A stretch of DNA of 64,000 nt. Source: VGNY01 sp964549635. Lineage in GTDB: Bacteria; Chloroflexota; Dehalococcoidia; GIF9; UBA5629. Position numbers and translations under genes: made by a program. Shown piece after piece: positions 19,616-28,652 of the stretch. Below the pieces are notes generated by a model. That model made no database searches, had not been told where the DNA came from, and was given only the letters and a program-made list of their open reading frames with translations. The stretch spans positions 81,463 to 145,462 of the forward strand of contig CAZJVJ010000003.1 in assembly GCA_964549635.1 (NCBI GenBank), given 5' to 3'. Every line of letters begins with the position of its first letter. The first letter of the stretch is position 1.

Positions 19616-20548
19616 ATGAAAACTACAAGCGATAGAAAATTCACTCTATTCAATGCTATTGGCAACACCCCACTGGTAGAGCTTCGAAATATAAACGGGA
19701 ACCCCAGGATTAGAATTTTGGGGAAGTTCGAAGGTGCTAATCCCGGTGGTTCAGTAAAAGACCGCCCCGCTTACTATATGATAATAAAGGCTGAGGAAGC
19801 CGGTTTGCTTACCAGGGAGAAAACCATAGTTGAGCCGACATCAGGTAACATGGGGATTGCCTTGGCTATGATAGGGGCAGCAAGTGGTTACCGTGTCAAA
19901 CTTTTCATGCCGGAGTGTGTTAGTACAGAGAGGCAACGTACGCTTGCTGCGCTCGGTGCTGAAGTTATACTCACACCTGCAGAAGAAGGCACGGACGGTG
20001 CCATAAGAAGAGCTTGGCAACTAGTAAACGAAGACCCTGAGAAATATTACATGCCAAACCAGTTCGATAACGAGAGCAACGTGCTGGCTCATTATGAGAC
20101 CACTGGGCCCGAGGTTTTCACTCAAACTGGGGGTGAAGTTGATGTCTTTGTTGCCGGTATAGGGACAACAGGAACGCTAATGGGAACGGGTAAATATCTG
20201 AAAGAGAAAAAACCCAGAATAAAGATAGTAGCAGTGGAACCTACAGAGGGGCACACAATACAGGGATTAAAGAATATGAATGAATCTATAGTTCCTAAAA
20301 TCTATCGTCCAGAAATGTCTGACGAAAAGATCGTAATCGAAGATGATGAGGCGTTTGAGACAACCAGGCTACTGGCTGTTAAAGAGGGACTCTTCGTTGG
20401 TATGTCAAGTGGCGCGGCAGTAGCCGGAGCATTACGGATAGCCAAAGAACTGAACTCGGGCACGATCGTGGTTATTTTGCCTGACCGTGGTGACCGCTAT
20501 TTAAGCACTACGCTGTTCCGTTCATTTTGCGCTAAATGCCCACCATAG
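19616..20548 (+). CDS. Cysteine synthase (PLP-dependent, CysK/CysM family)
   Basis: The 310-residue enzyme makes cysteine from O-acetylserine (or phosphoserine) and a sulfur donor. The PLP lysine is K48 in NPGGSVKDRP, the substrate loop is EPTSGNMGIA, and the phosphate-binding loop is GIGTTGTLMG. MSSGAAVAGA and LPDRGDRYLST close the fold. The Arg/Phe pattern typical of CysM versus CysK could not be decided by eye, so no symbol is given. It ends in FCAKCPP, two cysteines beyond the usual C-terminus. It converges with the next gene with 8 bases between them, and no terminator is visible. Confidence 0.92.
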   Translation: MKTTSDRKFTLFNAIGNTPLVELRNINGNPRIRILGKFEGANPGGSVKDRPAYYMIIKAEEAGLLTREKTIVEPTSGNMGIALAMIGAASGYRVKLFMPECVSTERQRTLAALGAEVILTPAEEGTDGAIRRAWQLVNEDPEKYYMPNQFDNESNVLAHYETTGPEVFTQTGGEVDVFVAGIGTTGTLMGTGKYLKEKKPRIKIVAVEPTEGHTIQGLKNMNESIVPKIYRPEMSDEKIVIEDDEAFETTRLLAVKEGLFVGMSSGAAVAGALRIAKELNSGTIVVILPDRGDRYLSTTLFRSFCAKCPP

Positions 20549-20556
20549 ACTGCTTT

Positions 20557-21306
20557 TCAGCCAAATCCCTCAAGGAAAGCTTTAACATTCTTGCCTAGGA
20601 CACTGTGATTGTAACCACCCTCTAACACTGCGAACCTGTAACCTTTACAGTTCTTTTCAGCAGCGTCCTTGATTAGATTTCCAATAGTAAAGTAGTCATG
20701 CGTAGTTAGCAGACCACCCCAATCTTCAATATGGCGGTCAAAACCTGCCGAAACTGCTATTATAGAGTATTCTCTTTCCTCCTTAAGTCTTTTGGCTATT
20801 TGTCCAAGAAAGTTTTCGCGGTCGCTAGCCTCTGGATGGAAATATTTGATTTTGCTGCCAGAAAAGATGTTGTTTGTGCCATCTCCGAAGTGCAGGTCAA
20901 AGTCCAAAATTAAAGCAGATGTAATCAAATTTGCGCTTTGAAGTTTAGCCAAAGCTATAGCGATGTTGTTAAAGTAGCAGAACCCCCAGCAATGGTCAAC
21001 ACTGGCATGATGCCCTGGCGGCCTGATGAGACCAAAGCTAGCCTCCCCCTTTAAGGCTATCTGGGCAGCGTTAATTGCCCCACCGGCAGCCAAGCAGGCG
21101 ATTTCGAAAAGGTGTTTATCCCTTTTGATTGACTCTATGTGATACTGAGAATGAACCCTTATTAAATCGTCTTCGAAAGCTGGCTGTGGTTGAATGAAAT
21201 CATATTTCCCTTCGAGTTCCTTTAAAATTGACTCGATCCGCCCCGGGCTTGCAGCAGGATCAGAGGCATAAACTTCAGTATAACGAGGATGGTAAACTAC
21301 TTTCAC
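20557..21306 (-). CDS. Histone deacetylase family (acetoin utilisation-type) hydrolase
   Basis: The 249-residue protein has the arginase/HDAC fold residues for zinc-dependent deacetylation: tandem His in RPPGHHASVDH, the zinc Asp and His in LDFDLHFGDGT, a further Asp in SAGFDRHIED, and the C-terminal EGGYNHS. It is shorter than typical acetoin utilisation proteins (over 300 residues); the missing length is in loops, and all catalytic motifs are present. Bacterial members act on acetylated polyamines or acyl-lysine, and the substrate here is unknown. It is transcribed alone on the minus strand and converges with the cysteine synthase gene. Confidence 0.85.
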   Translation of the reverse strand: MKVVYHPRYTEVYASDPAASPGRIESILKELEGKYDFIQPQPAFEDDLIRVHSQYHIESIKRDKHLFEIACLAAGGAINAAQIALKGEASFGLIRPPGHHASVDHCWGFCYFNNIAIALAKLQSANLITSALILDFDLHFGDGTNNIFSGSKIKYFHPEASDRENFLGQIAKRLKEEREYSIIAVSAGFDRHIEDWGGLLTTHDYFTIGNLIKDAAEKNCKGYRFAVLEGGYNHSVLGKNVKAFLEGFG

Positions 21307-21346
21307 TTTTATACTTACAGCCTATCTCACGATATGAACTATGTTG

Positions 21347-21990
21347 TTAGATCCATTTCAAAATGCCCATGAACAAAGTTAGACAGATGATGTCAAAAGA
21401 GAATATTGCTCCCACTATGATTGCCTTCTTCCTCATGCTCTCCATGTCATATATACAGAAGAAAAAAGAAAAAGCAAAGATGTCCTACCGAAAAATTAGG
21501 TATGGCGCACTTTCGTTCCACCATGGACAATCCAAAGTGAAGTGCACCAATAGCAGTTAATAGACGCTCTACAAATACACAAAACACTGAAGCAATGATA
21601 GCAAAAAGTAACCTATTAGGGATGCCCAAGATCTTCATTTTCTTGTCTTTGGGCAGCATTTTGCTGAAGCCGATACCGGGGATAACAAACATAAATCAGA
21701 ATTCGATATTAAAGCCTATTAGAATCAGATAGGCTATTTGCTCGGGGGCGCCACAAAGCGGGGCGTATTGAGTAAAATGGAAAACCAGACCATTTCAGAT
21801 CTCGTTTTAAACCAGTCTGTGCCCCAGAATCCCAAGCCAGCAAAAAGCAAGACTCCGGTCTCCTTTCTCAACCTTATTGGCGTTTAACAAGGACAACAAG
21901 AGCAATAGTGCAATGACATACCATTAAAATAGGGTTACCTCTCGCAATATACTTAATGATTGCTCAGCTGACTCTACCGATAAAACTCCG
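21347..21990 (-). pseudogene. Decayed gene of a polytopic membrane protein
   Basis: Three frames together rebuild one hydrophobic protein. From the right: traces near 21880 (IALLLLLSLLNANKVEK), then QYAPLCGAPEQIAYLILIGF up to a stop, then from 21692 PGIGFSKMLPKDKKMKILGI followed by NRLLFAIIASVFCVFVERLL. After a frameshift near 21450 the C-terminal end reads YDMESMRKKAIIVGAIF and LFMGILKWI to a stop at 21347. I recall a membrane protein family with this C-terminal pattern but no function for it. At least one in-frame stop and two frameshifts make a working product impossible. The right boundary is approximate. Confidence 0.7.
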
Positions 21991-22083
21991 TACATCTGAA
22001 TCATAAGGTGCTTAGTTAGTTTTCAAAAACGCAGTGGCAATGTTAGCCCCCGTTTTGGGCTTTTAAAAAATAAGATGTTTAAA

Positions 22084-23280
22084 TCATTTCAGTTGCTCTC
22101 TGGAATAGTTGAGTATACGTCGCGCTACGATAAGCATGTTAATCTGGCCAGTCCCCTCAAAGAGGTCGTTTATCTTAGCGTCACGCATCCATTTCTCAAG
22201 TAGGTTCTTTCTAGAGTAGCCCAGCGGTCCCATAATCTCAACCGCTTTCTGAGTGATCTTCGTAATTGCCAGCCCAGCTTTTGCCTTGGCCATTGATGCC
22301 TCTAGATTATTAGGTTGAAACTGGCTCATCATCCAAAGCGCTCTCAAGGTTAATAGCTTTGCTGCCTTGTAATTGGCCTCCATATCCATCACGTCACGTT
22401 CAAGGGCAGTCAGCTTCTGTCGTGGTAAGCCGTAACGAATTTTGATACCTTCCTTCTCCAAAGTTTCTTTGACAAAATCTAAAGCAGCACGACCCACCCC
22501 AAGGGCTTGAGCTGCCACAATAGGTCTGGTGGCATCAAAGGTAGCCATTGCCCCCTTGAATCCTTTAGTGCCTTCCTTATCCATCTTCTTGACTTCAGGG
22601 CTACCTAATATGTTTTCATAGGGGATTCGACAATTATCGAAAACTAATGTGGCGGTATCGCTAGCTCTGATACCTAGCTTTTTTTCTAACTTCTCTACTC
22701 GTAAACCGGGGGTCCCAGCTTCTACAACAAATGGTTTTATGCCGGCTCGCCCCGCCGATTTGTCTACGGTTGCCCAGACTACTACAAAGCCGTTAGAATC
22801 TTGCAAAGCCCTTTTTCCCCAGGTGACGAATATTTTTTCACCGTTAATCACCCATTCATTACCGTCTTGCACCGCAGTAGTGGTGATAGCAGAGGTATCA
22901 GAACCGCAGCCAGCCTCTGTCATAGCCATAGCGCCCCATTTTGGTCCACCCTCGTTAAAGCGAGACAGAAAGCGCTCTAGCTGCTCCTTGGTTCCGCTGG
23001 CAAAGACAGCAGCCCCTCCAAGCGCTGGGCCTGGTATACATAGGTAAAGGCCAGCATCACCCCAGCAAAGCTCCTCAGTCCTGAGTGCTGCTGTTATGTC
23101 TAATCCGACAGCTAAGGCACCTTCACGTCTTTTTTCCCAGAGCTTATTAATAAGCTCATTTGGGCTATCATGCTCATGCTCGTCATAATAGCGGCTGATA
23201 GGTCGAAACATCTCTTCAGCGAGCTTGTGTGCTGCCTCTATAGCCTCTTTTTGTTCTGGAGTCGGTTCGAAATCTATCAT
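22084..23280 (-). CDS. Acyl-CoA dehydrogenase
   Basis: This 398-residue flavoenzyme oxidises an acyl-CoA at the alpha-beta bond and passes electrons to ETF. Visible are the flavin/substrate loop TEAGCGSDTSAI, WVINGEKIFVTWG, the helical C-terminal domain, and the catalytic Glu in INDLFEGTGQI. MGPLGYSRKNLLEKWMRDAK is the usual FAD-contacting segment. The ATG has AAGGAGG about 12 bases upstream. It is the second gene of a pair with another acyl-CoA dehydrogenase, 21 bases downstream of it. The chain length or the nature of the acyl substrate cannot be read from the sequence. Confidence 0.92.
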   Translation of the reverse strand: MIDFEPTPEQKEAIEAAHKLAEEMFRPISRYYDEHEHDSPNELINKLWEKRREGALAVGLDITAALRTEELCWGDAGLYLCIPGPALGGAAVFASGTKEQLERFLSRFNEGGPKWGAMAMTEAGCGSDTSAITTTAVQDGNEWVINGEKIFVTWGKRALQDSNGFVVVWATVDKSAGRAGIKPFVVEAGTPGLRVEKLEKKLGIRASDTATLVFDNCRIPYENILGSPEVKKMDKEGTKGFKGAMATFDATRPIVAAQALGVGRAALDFVKETLEKEGIKIRYGLPRQKLTALERDVMDMEANYKAAKLLTLRALWMMSQFQPNNLEASMAKAKAGLAITKITQKAVEIMGPLGYSRKNLLEKWMRDAKINDLFEGTGQINMLIVARRILNYSREQLK

Positions 23281-23301
23281 CCTGTGTTATTCCTCCTTCT
23301 A

Positions 23302-24396
23302 CTATACGATAGCCATGCCATCGAAGGTGGCAAAACCCCGTCCGTTTCTCAACCATAATTCCACGGGGTGATCCCGTATATACCCGTGACCGCCTAATAT
23401 TTGCACAGCTCTATCGGTTACCATCATTACCATGTCATCAGCATAGTTCTTCACTAAAGAAGCCTCTTTTGTCGCGTCCTCTTTACGATCGAGTCGCCAA
23501 GCAGCTTCCCAGGTCATCAACCTCGTGGCATCAATCTCAATTGCCATCTCTGCCAGCATAAAGGCGATCGCCTGACGAGCAGCAATAGGCTCACCGAAAG
23601 CTACACGTTCCTTAGCATAATCTCTGGAGTATTCGAAGGCTGCCTTGGCCACCCCTACAGCCATTGCCGACAGTGCCACCTTAGAGCAGTTAAGGATACG
23701 GCTGAAATCGCAACCATTTTCACCACCGAGCCGGTTCTCTTTGGGAATACGGCAATCTTTAATGAAGAGTTCATAGGTGGCTAGTGCTTTTATCCCCATG
23801 TTCTTCTCTCTCTCGCCCACCTCAAGACCATTAATACCCTTTTCAATGATGAAGCCCTGGGTCTTGCCCCTTTCATTGGCGTAGACTATAAGCAACTCAG
23901 CATCAGCAGCAAGCGGAACGTAGCATTTTTGCCCGTTGATGATGTAGATGCTGTCTTCGAGTTTAGCGGTGGTTGATAGAGAGTAGGGGTCAAAGGCAAA
24001 TTTAGGCTCGATAAGGGCAGCGGTCGCCGCTTTGAAATTAGCACCGCAGAAAGCAGGCAAGTACTTCTTTTTTTGCTCCTCTATACCCATTTCCAATATG
24101 GGGTTAACCACCAAGGCAGGGCAGAGTATATGCATAGCTATAGCAAGGTCCCCCCATGCTAGCTCCTCAGCAATCAGTACACCCGTAACGGCGGAGCGCT
24201 CACCACCAGCTCCACCATATTCCTCAGGTATGCTGCTGGATATAAGTCCAAGTTGCCAGGCTGTGTTTACTATATGCTCGGGTATCATGCCGCCCTCATC
24301 ACACTCTCTGTGGTGCTTTCGCATCTCATCATTAGCAAATTGCTGCACCATTTTCACTATCATCAGTTGCTCTTCAGTAGGGCTGAACGAAATCAT
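23302..24396 (-). CDS. Acyl-CoA dehydrogenase, short form with altered active-site motif
   Basis: The 364-residue protein has the family N-terminal helices, the middle beta domain and ILGGHGYIRDHPVELWLRNG. Its C-terminus reads GFATFDGMAIV and stops, so the position where most members carry the catalytic Glu (as in FEGT of the neighbour) holds Asp, and the last helix is missing. It may use another base, act on an unusual substrate, or form a heteromeric enzyme with the intact neighbour. AAAGGAG lies 7 bases before the ATG. Pairing of two different acyl-CoA dehydrogenases in one operon is known for dicarboxyl- and cyclic acyl-CoA pathways. Confidence 0.9.
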   Translation of the reverse strand: MISFSPTEEQLMIVKMVQQFANDEMRKHHRECDEGGMIPEHIVNTAWQLGLISSSIPEEYGGAGGERSAVTGVLIAEELAWGDLAIAMHILCPALVVNPILEMGIEEQKKKYLPAFCGANFKAATAALIEPKFAFDPYSLSTTAKLEDSIYIINGQKCYVPLAADAELLIVYANERGKTQGFIIEKGINGLEVGEREKNMGIKALATYELFIKDCRIPKENRLGGENGCDFSRILNCSKVALSAMAVGVAKAAFEYSRDYAKERVAFGEPIAARQAIAFMLAEMAIEIDATRLMTWEAAWRLDRKEDATKEASLVKNYADDMVMMVTDRAVQILGGHGYIRDHPVELWLRNGRGFATFDGMAIV

Positions 24397-24447
24397 CTGT
24401 CGCTCCTTTCAATTCTCTTTGCACACACTCAAGAGAGCTAGGCTTCA

Positions 24448-24476
24448 ATAGTAACATCGTCTGGGTTATAAGTCAA
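24448..24476 (-). promoter_or_regulatory. Promoter of the acyl-CoA dehydrogenase pair
   Basis: On the minus strand TTGACT (24476-24471), 17 bases, TACTAT (24453-24448). The leader would be about 45 bases. Confidence 0.55.
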
Positions 24477-24496
24477 AAAGGCAATCGAGTACGATA

Positions 24497-24526
24497 TTGA
24501 TCTTCACAGAAAACTTGCTTTATAAT
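24497..24526 (+). promoter_or_regulatory. Promoter of the flavin-binding protein gene
   Basis: TTGATC (24497-24502), 18 bases, TATAAT (24521-24526). The start is expected near 24533, about 30 bases before the chosen ATG. It is divergent from the promoter at 24448-24476. Confidence 0.6.
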
Positions 24527-24561
24527 GGCTCAGATAACGGGGAATGGAGGAAACAATCAAA

Positions 24562-24954
24562 ATGGCGAAATTAACTGATGAAATGAAAGCACTGGTTACC
24601 AGCCAGCAAGCATTCATTGCTACTGCTACACCTAATGGTGTGCCGAACATTGCTACCAAAGGCAGTACCAGGGTTCTTGACGATGAACATATATTGTTCT
24701 TCGAGTTGACAGGTGGCCGCACCTGGGAAAACCTGCAAAAAAACCCGAAGGTAGCTATTGCCGTAGTCGACCGCAGCAAAATGCAAGGCTATCGCTTTGT
24801 GGGAACGGCACAACTGATTACTGAGGGTGAGCTTTACGCAGCGGCTCAGAAACTGGCTGAAATGTTGAAGCTTCCATTTCCTGCAAAGGCTGCAGTGAAG
24901 GTAGCAGTGGAGGAAATCTATAACTTAGGTAAAGGCGGACAAATGGTGGTTTGA
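24562..24954 (+). CDS. Pyridoxamine 5'-phosphate oxidase-like FMN-binding protein
   Basis: This 130-residue single-domain split-barrel protein starts MAKLTDEMKALVTSQQAFIA and contains ATPNGVPNIATKGS and the beta strands typical of the PNPOx-like group, which bind FMN (or F420/heme in relatives) as dimers. It lacks the extended C-terminal region of true pyridoxamine phosphate oxidase, so vitamin B6 synthesis is unlikely; a flavin reductase or general redox role is more probable. The ATG at 24562 has GGAGG 11 bases upstream, while an ATG at 24544 would add six residues. It is transcribed alone. Confidence 0.8.
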   Translation: MAKLTDEMKALVTSQQAFIATATPNGVPNIATKGSTRVLDDEHILFFELTGGRTWENLQKNPKVAIAVVDRSKMQGYRFVGTAQLITEGELYAAAQKLAEMLKLPFPAKAAVKVAVEEIYNLGKGGQMVV

Positions 24955-25214
24955 GGTAAGAGGCTACCAAAAAACAAACGCTTTTCACACAATAAGTCAG
25001 ATATCCAGAATTATAGAAACAGCCTTCAGGAGATATCGTCCCGATAAACAATTGCTACCTTAGAGACTTATCAAAAGTACTTGACAAGTTTTTTCTAAAA
25101 ATTCCGCGTTAAAGAAGTCACTATTAAGTGTGGATCAACTAAACACTTGCCTGGTATGTCTATTGACAGTCCCCAAAATAGGGCAGTCCAATAAAAGGGC
25201 TAATTTACAATATT

Positions 25215-25403
25215 TCAACTCCTAGCAAGAACGATGGCGGCATATACGACAAAGGACACAATAGCAATTAGAACAATTACTCCCATAGCAATAGCAAAAC
25301 GTACCCGCCCGACCCTGTTTCCCAGGAGATCACCTAAAACCATTGCCACAGCCACACCAATTATTATCTCTACAATTGTTATCGCGGTTTTTAAATCAGG
25401 CAT
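25215..25403 (-). CDS. Small two-helix membrane protein (unknown)
   Basis: A 62-residue protein with two hydrophobic segments (about 8-26 and 35-58) separated by a short basic turn (GNRVGRVR), so a hairpin in the membrane with the turn probably inside. I recognise no family. Expression is well supported by the DNA: AAGGAGGT lies 6 bases before the ATG and a strong promoter lies 25 bases further upstream. No neighbour suggests a role; the closest genes are a flavin-binding protein and a dead peptidase gene. Confidence 0.7.
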   Translation of the reverse strand: MPDLKTAITIVEIIIGVAVAMVLGDLLGNRVGRVRFAIAMGVIVLIAIVSFVVYAAIVLARS

Positions 25404-25426
25404 AAGACTACCTCCTTGGTTATCCT

Positions 25427-25454
25427 ATTATAACATGAATTCCTAGCATGACAA
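25427..25454 (-). promoter_or_regulatory. Promoter of the small membrane protein gene
   Basis: On the minus strand TTGTCA (25454-25449), 16 bases, TATAAT (25432-25427), followed by the ribosome binding site and ATG at 25403. Confidence 0.6.
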
Positions 25455-25805
25455 GCCTGGCGCAAAAACTTGCCTAATTTCGCATATGGTTGTATGTGGA
25501 AAGCTTTACTATGTGTTCTTATGGTTTGCTCCCACTAATCAAGATAAATGGCATTAGACCGTGAAGGCGAAGTTGCAAAGCAGAGGCTATGAATCTCGTA
25601 TTCGATACGCCTAGCCTTTATGTTTGGAGCTGAAGTACAAAGGTCTCATCCAGTTCTAATTGGGGTTTGAAAATCAAAGAATTGGTCTGATAGCAGATGT
25701 GCGAAGGGTTTTTAACTTCATCTACACCGATATTAATCATGCCCTCTATGGCCGCATAATCTTTGGACCTGCGTGGGACTGTTAAACCAAAATTTGCGGA
25801 AAGAA

Positions 25806-27058
25806 AAAGCATCGCTATTGCACAGATTAAGCAAGAAACAAATGCTTTCTGACAGATAAAAACAGGCCTGCACTATTTTAAGGCTGATGGCCCTTTATTA
25901 CGGTCAAGAAATCTCATCTTTTTTACCAGGAAGTAAAAGAAGGAGGGGTAGAAGGCATTTATGACCCTAAAGGAGATTTACTTCACTCAGTCGGGGCACA
26001 GGTAAATTACGAGATGCCTACAGGTGTTTCTCTGGATCTTCATGCCAATGACATCATAGAAGAGTGTAGCTAGCCACATTCATTGTCGGATTCAATACGG
26101 TTCCACATTGGGACAAATTTAGCACTGGCTATAAAACTGGGGAGATTCTTGTGGAGACTATCAATATGGGGGTTAAGCCCACATTGGCCTTTTAAAAATG
26201 CGCCTCCTTAAGGGCGGGGGTATGTGCATAAACTTCCTGCCTCCAATGCGGAGGATTTTCAGGAGGATGAAACAGATGCAGCATTTTGTCGATGTTCTCA
26301 GCATATCGAATTTGATAGTCCATATTTGGTTGGATGAGCGCGAATTGGGGTGGAACACAATTGCAGTGACCAATAGAAATGCCGAACTGGCTGGACAAAT
26401 AGCAGAGCCCAACTGGTCAGTGCGTGATGTCAAGCACCGTTAAACTGTTACGCCACCTGAAGCACTGAAAACAGCCTGCGAGGCATGATCAGCGAGGAAG
26501 CTTGGCACAGTAATATTTTGTGATGCCTCTGATGCTATTGAGGCAGGAACACGGGGAGAAAGCAGCTGGATACTAAAAAGCTCTTATCGGAGAAGGAACA
26601 GACTTAATATCCTACGTCCATTGTAAGGATGCTGAGGCGGTACAAGCGGCATTTAGGTACACCGCCGAATCAGACGCTGACAAGTAACTGTAGGTGGGAA
26701 GTTAGATAAAATTTACAACCACCCGTTTGAGGTCACGGGGCAGGTTGTTTACAAAACTGAAAAACGTTTTAGTCAGACTGCTGTTCTAAAAACTAATGGG
26801 GGTCATTTGGTATTGACTGAGTTGTCTGCTGCTGACAGCCCCAATTTTTTTCCATTGACTTAGGGCTCAACTTATGGAAGGCAGACATAGTCTTGGTAAA
26901 AAATTTATTCCTTTTTTGCATCTCGTACTTACTATTTAACAATAAGGTTGATGTTGGGGCTCCTGTAGTAACCAATGCCTACGTTCATGAAGTCGGATAC
27001 AGGAATACTACAAGACCAGTTTATCCACTTGATGATATTGATAGCTGGCGATGGTAAA
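25806..27058 (+). pseudogene. Decayed M81 (MlrC/microcystinase C-type) metallopeptidase gene
   Basis: Fragments in several frames line up in order with an M81 peptidase: SIAIAQIKQETNAF at 25808, then after a gap of roughly 90 residues IYDPKGDLLHSVGAQ and GVSLDLHAND near 25960-26050, STGYKTGEILVETINMGVKP near 26130, VIFCDASDAIEAGT near 26513, CKDAEAVQAAFRYT near 26625, FEVTGQVVYKTEKR near 26730, and HEVGYRNTTRPVYPL ending at 27058. The zinc-binding N-terminal block is partly deleted, and there are several stops and frameshifts. It is a clear remnant of a once complete gene. The stretch 25455-25805 before it shows nothing that I can support. Confidence 0.8.
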
Positions 27059-27218
27059 CAAAAGAAATTAGTATACCGGTGGTGCGAGCGAAAAAGCTTC
27101 AGAGGCTGTTCGGCGATGAAGGGGCTGAAGTGGCAAATTTCCTCTGTGGCTGAATGGTCGATTCTTTTACAAGAACAAAACTTTGCCCGAATTGTAGCCT
27201 TCTGTTATCATTTTGCAA

Positions 27219-28622
27219 ATGCAAATCAAGCTGACATTTCTAGGTGCTGCTCAGAATGTAACGGGCTCATGCTACCTTGTTGAAACAGCTAACACTAGAT
27301 TTTTAGTGGATTGCGGTCTCTACCAAGAACGTGGACTTAGAAAGAGGAACTGGGAACCTTTTCCCATACCACCAACAACGTTGAACAGTGTCCTTCTAAC
27401 CCATGCGCATCTCGACCATTGTGGCCTGTTGCCCAAGCTAGTGCGGGAGGGTTTCAGCGGCCCGATCTACTGTACATCCGCCACTTCGGAGATCGCTCAA
27501 ATTATGTTACTTGATTCAGCAAGCCTTCAAAAAGAAGATGCCGATTTCAAGAGGCTGAGACATGAGAAAGAGGGAAGAAAAGGGCCTTTCCCTGAAATTC
27601 CACTTTACACGGTGGATGATGCCAAGGCTTGCTTTAGACTTTTCTTACCCGTCAAATATAACGAACCTGTGCAGATAAGCAAGGATATTGAAGCTGTGTT
27701 TTACGATGCTGGTCATGTTTTGGGTTCGGCGATGATAAAAGTCAAGGTGCAAGGCGCAGGTGAAAGGACACTTCTCTTTTCAGGGGACATTGGCAGGTGG
27801 GGCAAGCCTATACTTCGAGAGCCGACTCTGTTCGAGCAAGCAGACTATGTTTTTGTGGAGTCTACCTATGGCAACAAGTTACTGGAGTCTCCGGAAGACT
27901 CAGCCTGTAAGCTTGCCGATGTCATAAACAGAACTGCAAAGGCTGGAGGGAACGTGGTTATCCCTAGCTTCGCTCTAGAAAGGTCTCAAGAGATACTGTA
28001 CTACCTTAATAGGTTTCTCATCGAAAACTGTATACCACATCTTCTGGTCTTTTTTGACAGCCCTATGGCGGTAAACATCAATGAGGTGTTTGAGCACCAT
28101 ACTGAGCTTTTTGATGAAGACATGATTAATCTTATGCGGCGAGGTAAGTCACCGTTCGATTTCCGTGGGCTCAAGTTGGTACGGACAGTCGAGGAGTCCA
28201 AAGCGATAAATCACATTAAAGGAACCATAATTGTAATCGCGGGTTCTGGTATGTGCACCGGTGGAAGGATAAAGCACCATTTGGTGACCAATATTTCACG
28301 CAAAGAGAGCACGATCGCTTTTGTTGGTTACCAGGCAATGGGCACATTAGGCAGGGAAATCGTTGACGGCGCCCAAAAAGTCAGAATACTGGGAAAGTAT
28401 TATCCGGTAAAAGCAACCGTGGTAAAGCTTAGTGGCTTTTCAGCTCATGCTGACAGAGGCGAACTCCTAAAGTGGCTATATGGCCTTCGCACACCGCCCA
28501 GACGCGTCTTCGTAACTCATGGCGAGTCGGAATCGTCGCATTACTTTGCCGATACGGTAAAGGACAAAACAGGTTGGCATGTTGTGGTGCCGGAATATAG
28601 AGATGAGATTATTCTTGATTAA
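27219..28622 (+). CDS. MBL-fold beta-CASP ribonuclease
   Basis: This 467-residue protein belongs to the metallo-beta-lactamase/beta-CASP RNA nuclease family (CPSF-like, as in archaeal and bacterial RNases). The zinc motif is THAHLDHCGLLP, a further ligand is in DAGHVLGSAM, and SGDIGRW follows. The beta-CASP insert includes VIPSFALERSQEI and IVIAGSGMCTGGRIKHHL, and the last His motif is SGFSAHADRGEL. It probably cuts or trims RNA in the cytoplasm. The first ATG (27219) is preferred over a TTG two codons earlier. No strong ribosome binding site is visible, and the gene follows directly on a decayed region. Confidence 0.9.
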   Translation: MQIKLTFLGAAQNVTGSCYLVETANTRFLVDCGLYQERGLRKRNWEPFPIPPTTLNSVLLTHAHLDHCGLLPKLVREGFSGPIYCTSATSEIAQIMLLDSASLQKEDADFKRLRHEKEGRKGPFPEIPLYTVDDAKACFRLFLPVKYNEPVQISKDIEAVFYDAGHVLGSAMIKVKVQGAGERTLLFSGDIGRWGKPILREPTLFEQADYVFVESTYGNKLLESPEDSACKLADVINRTAKAGGNVVIPSFALERSQEILYYLNRFLIENCIPHLLVFFDSPMAVNINEVFEHHTELFDEDMINLMRRGKSPFDFRGLKLVRTVEESKAINHIKGTIIVIAGSGMCTGGRIKHHLVTNISRKESTIAFVGYQAMGTLGREIVDGAQKVRILGKYYPVKATVVKLSGFSAHADRGELLKWLYGLRTPPRRVFVTHGESESSHYFADTVKDKTGWHVVVPEYRDEIILD

Positions 28623-28652
28623 TGCCCATATACCTAGAAAGTCAAAGCAAAC

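Noticed and set aside
25618..25812. 64-codon minus-strand frame
   Set aside because: No ribosome binding site or similarity that I recognise; it sits in decayed DNA next to the M81 relic.
26975..27283. 102-codon plus-strand frame
   Set aside because: Its start is in the end of the M81 relic in the wrong frame and its end overlaps the real beta-CASP gene.
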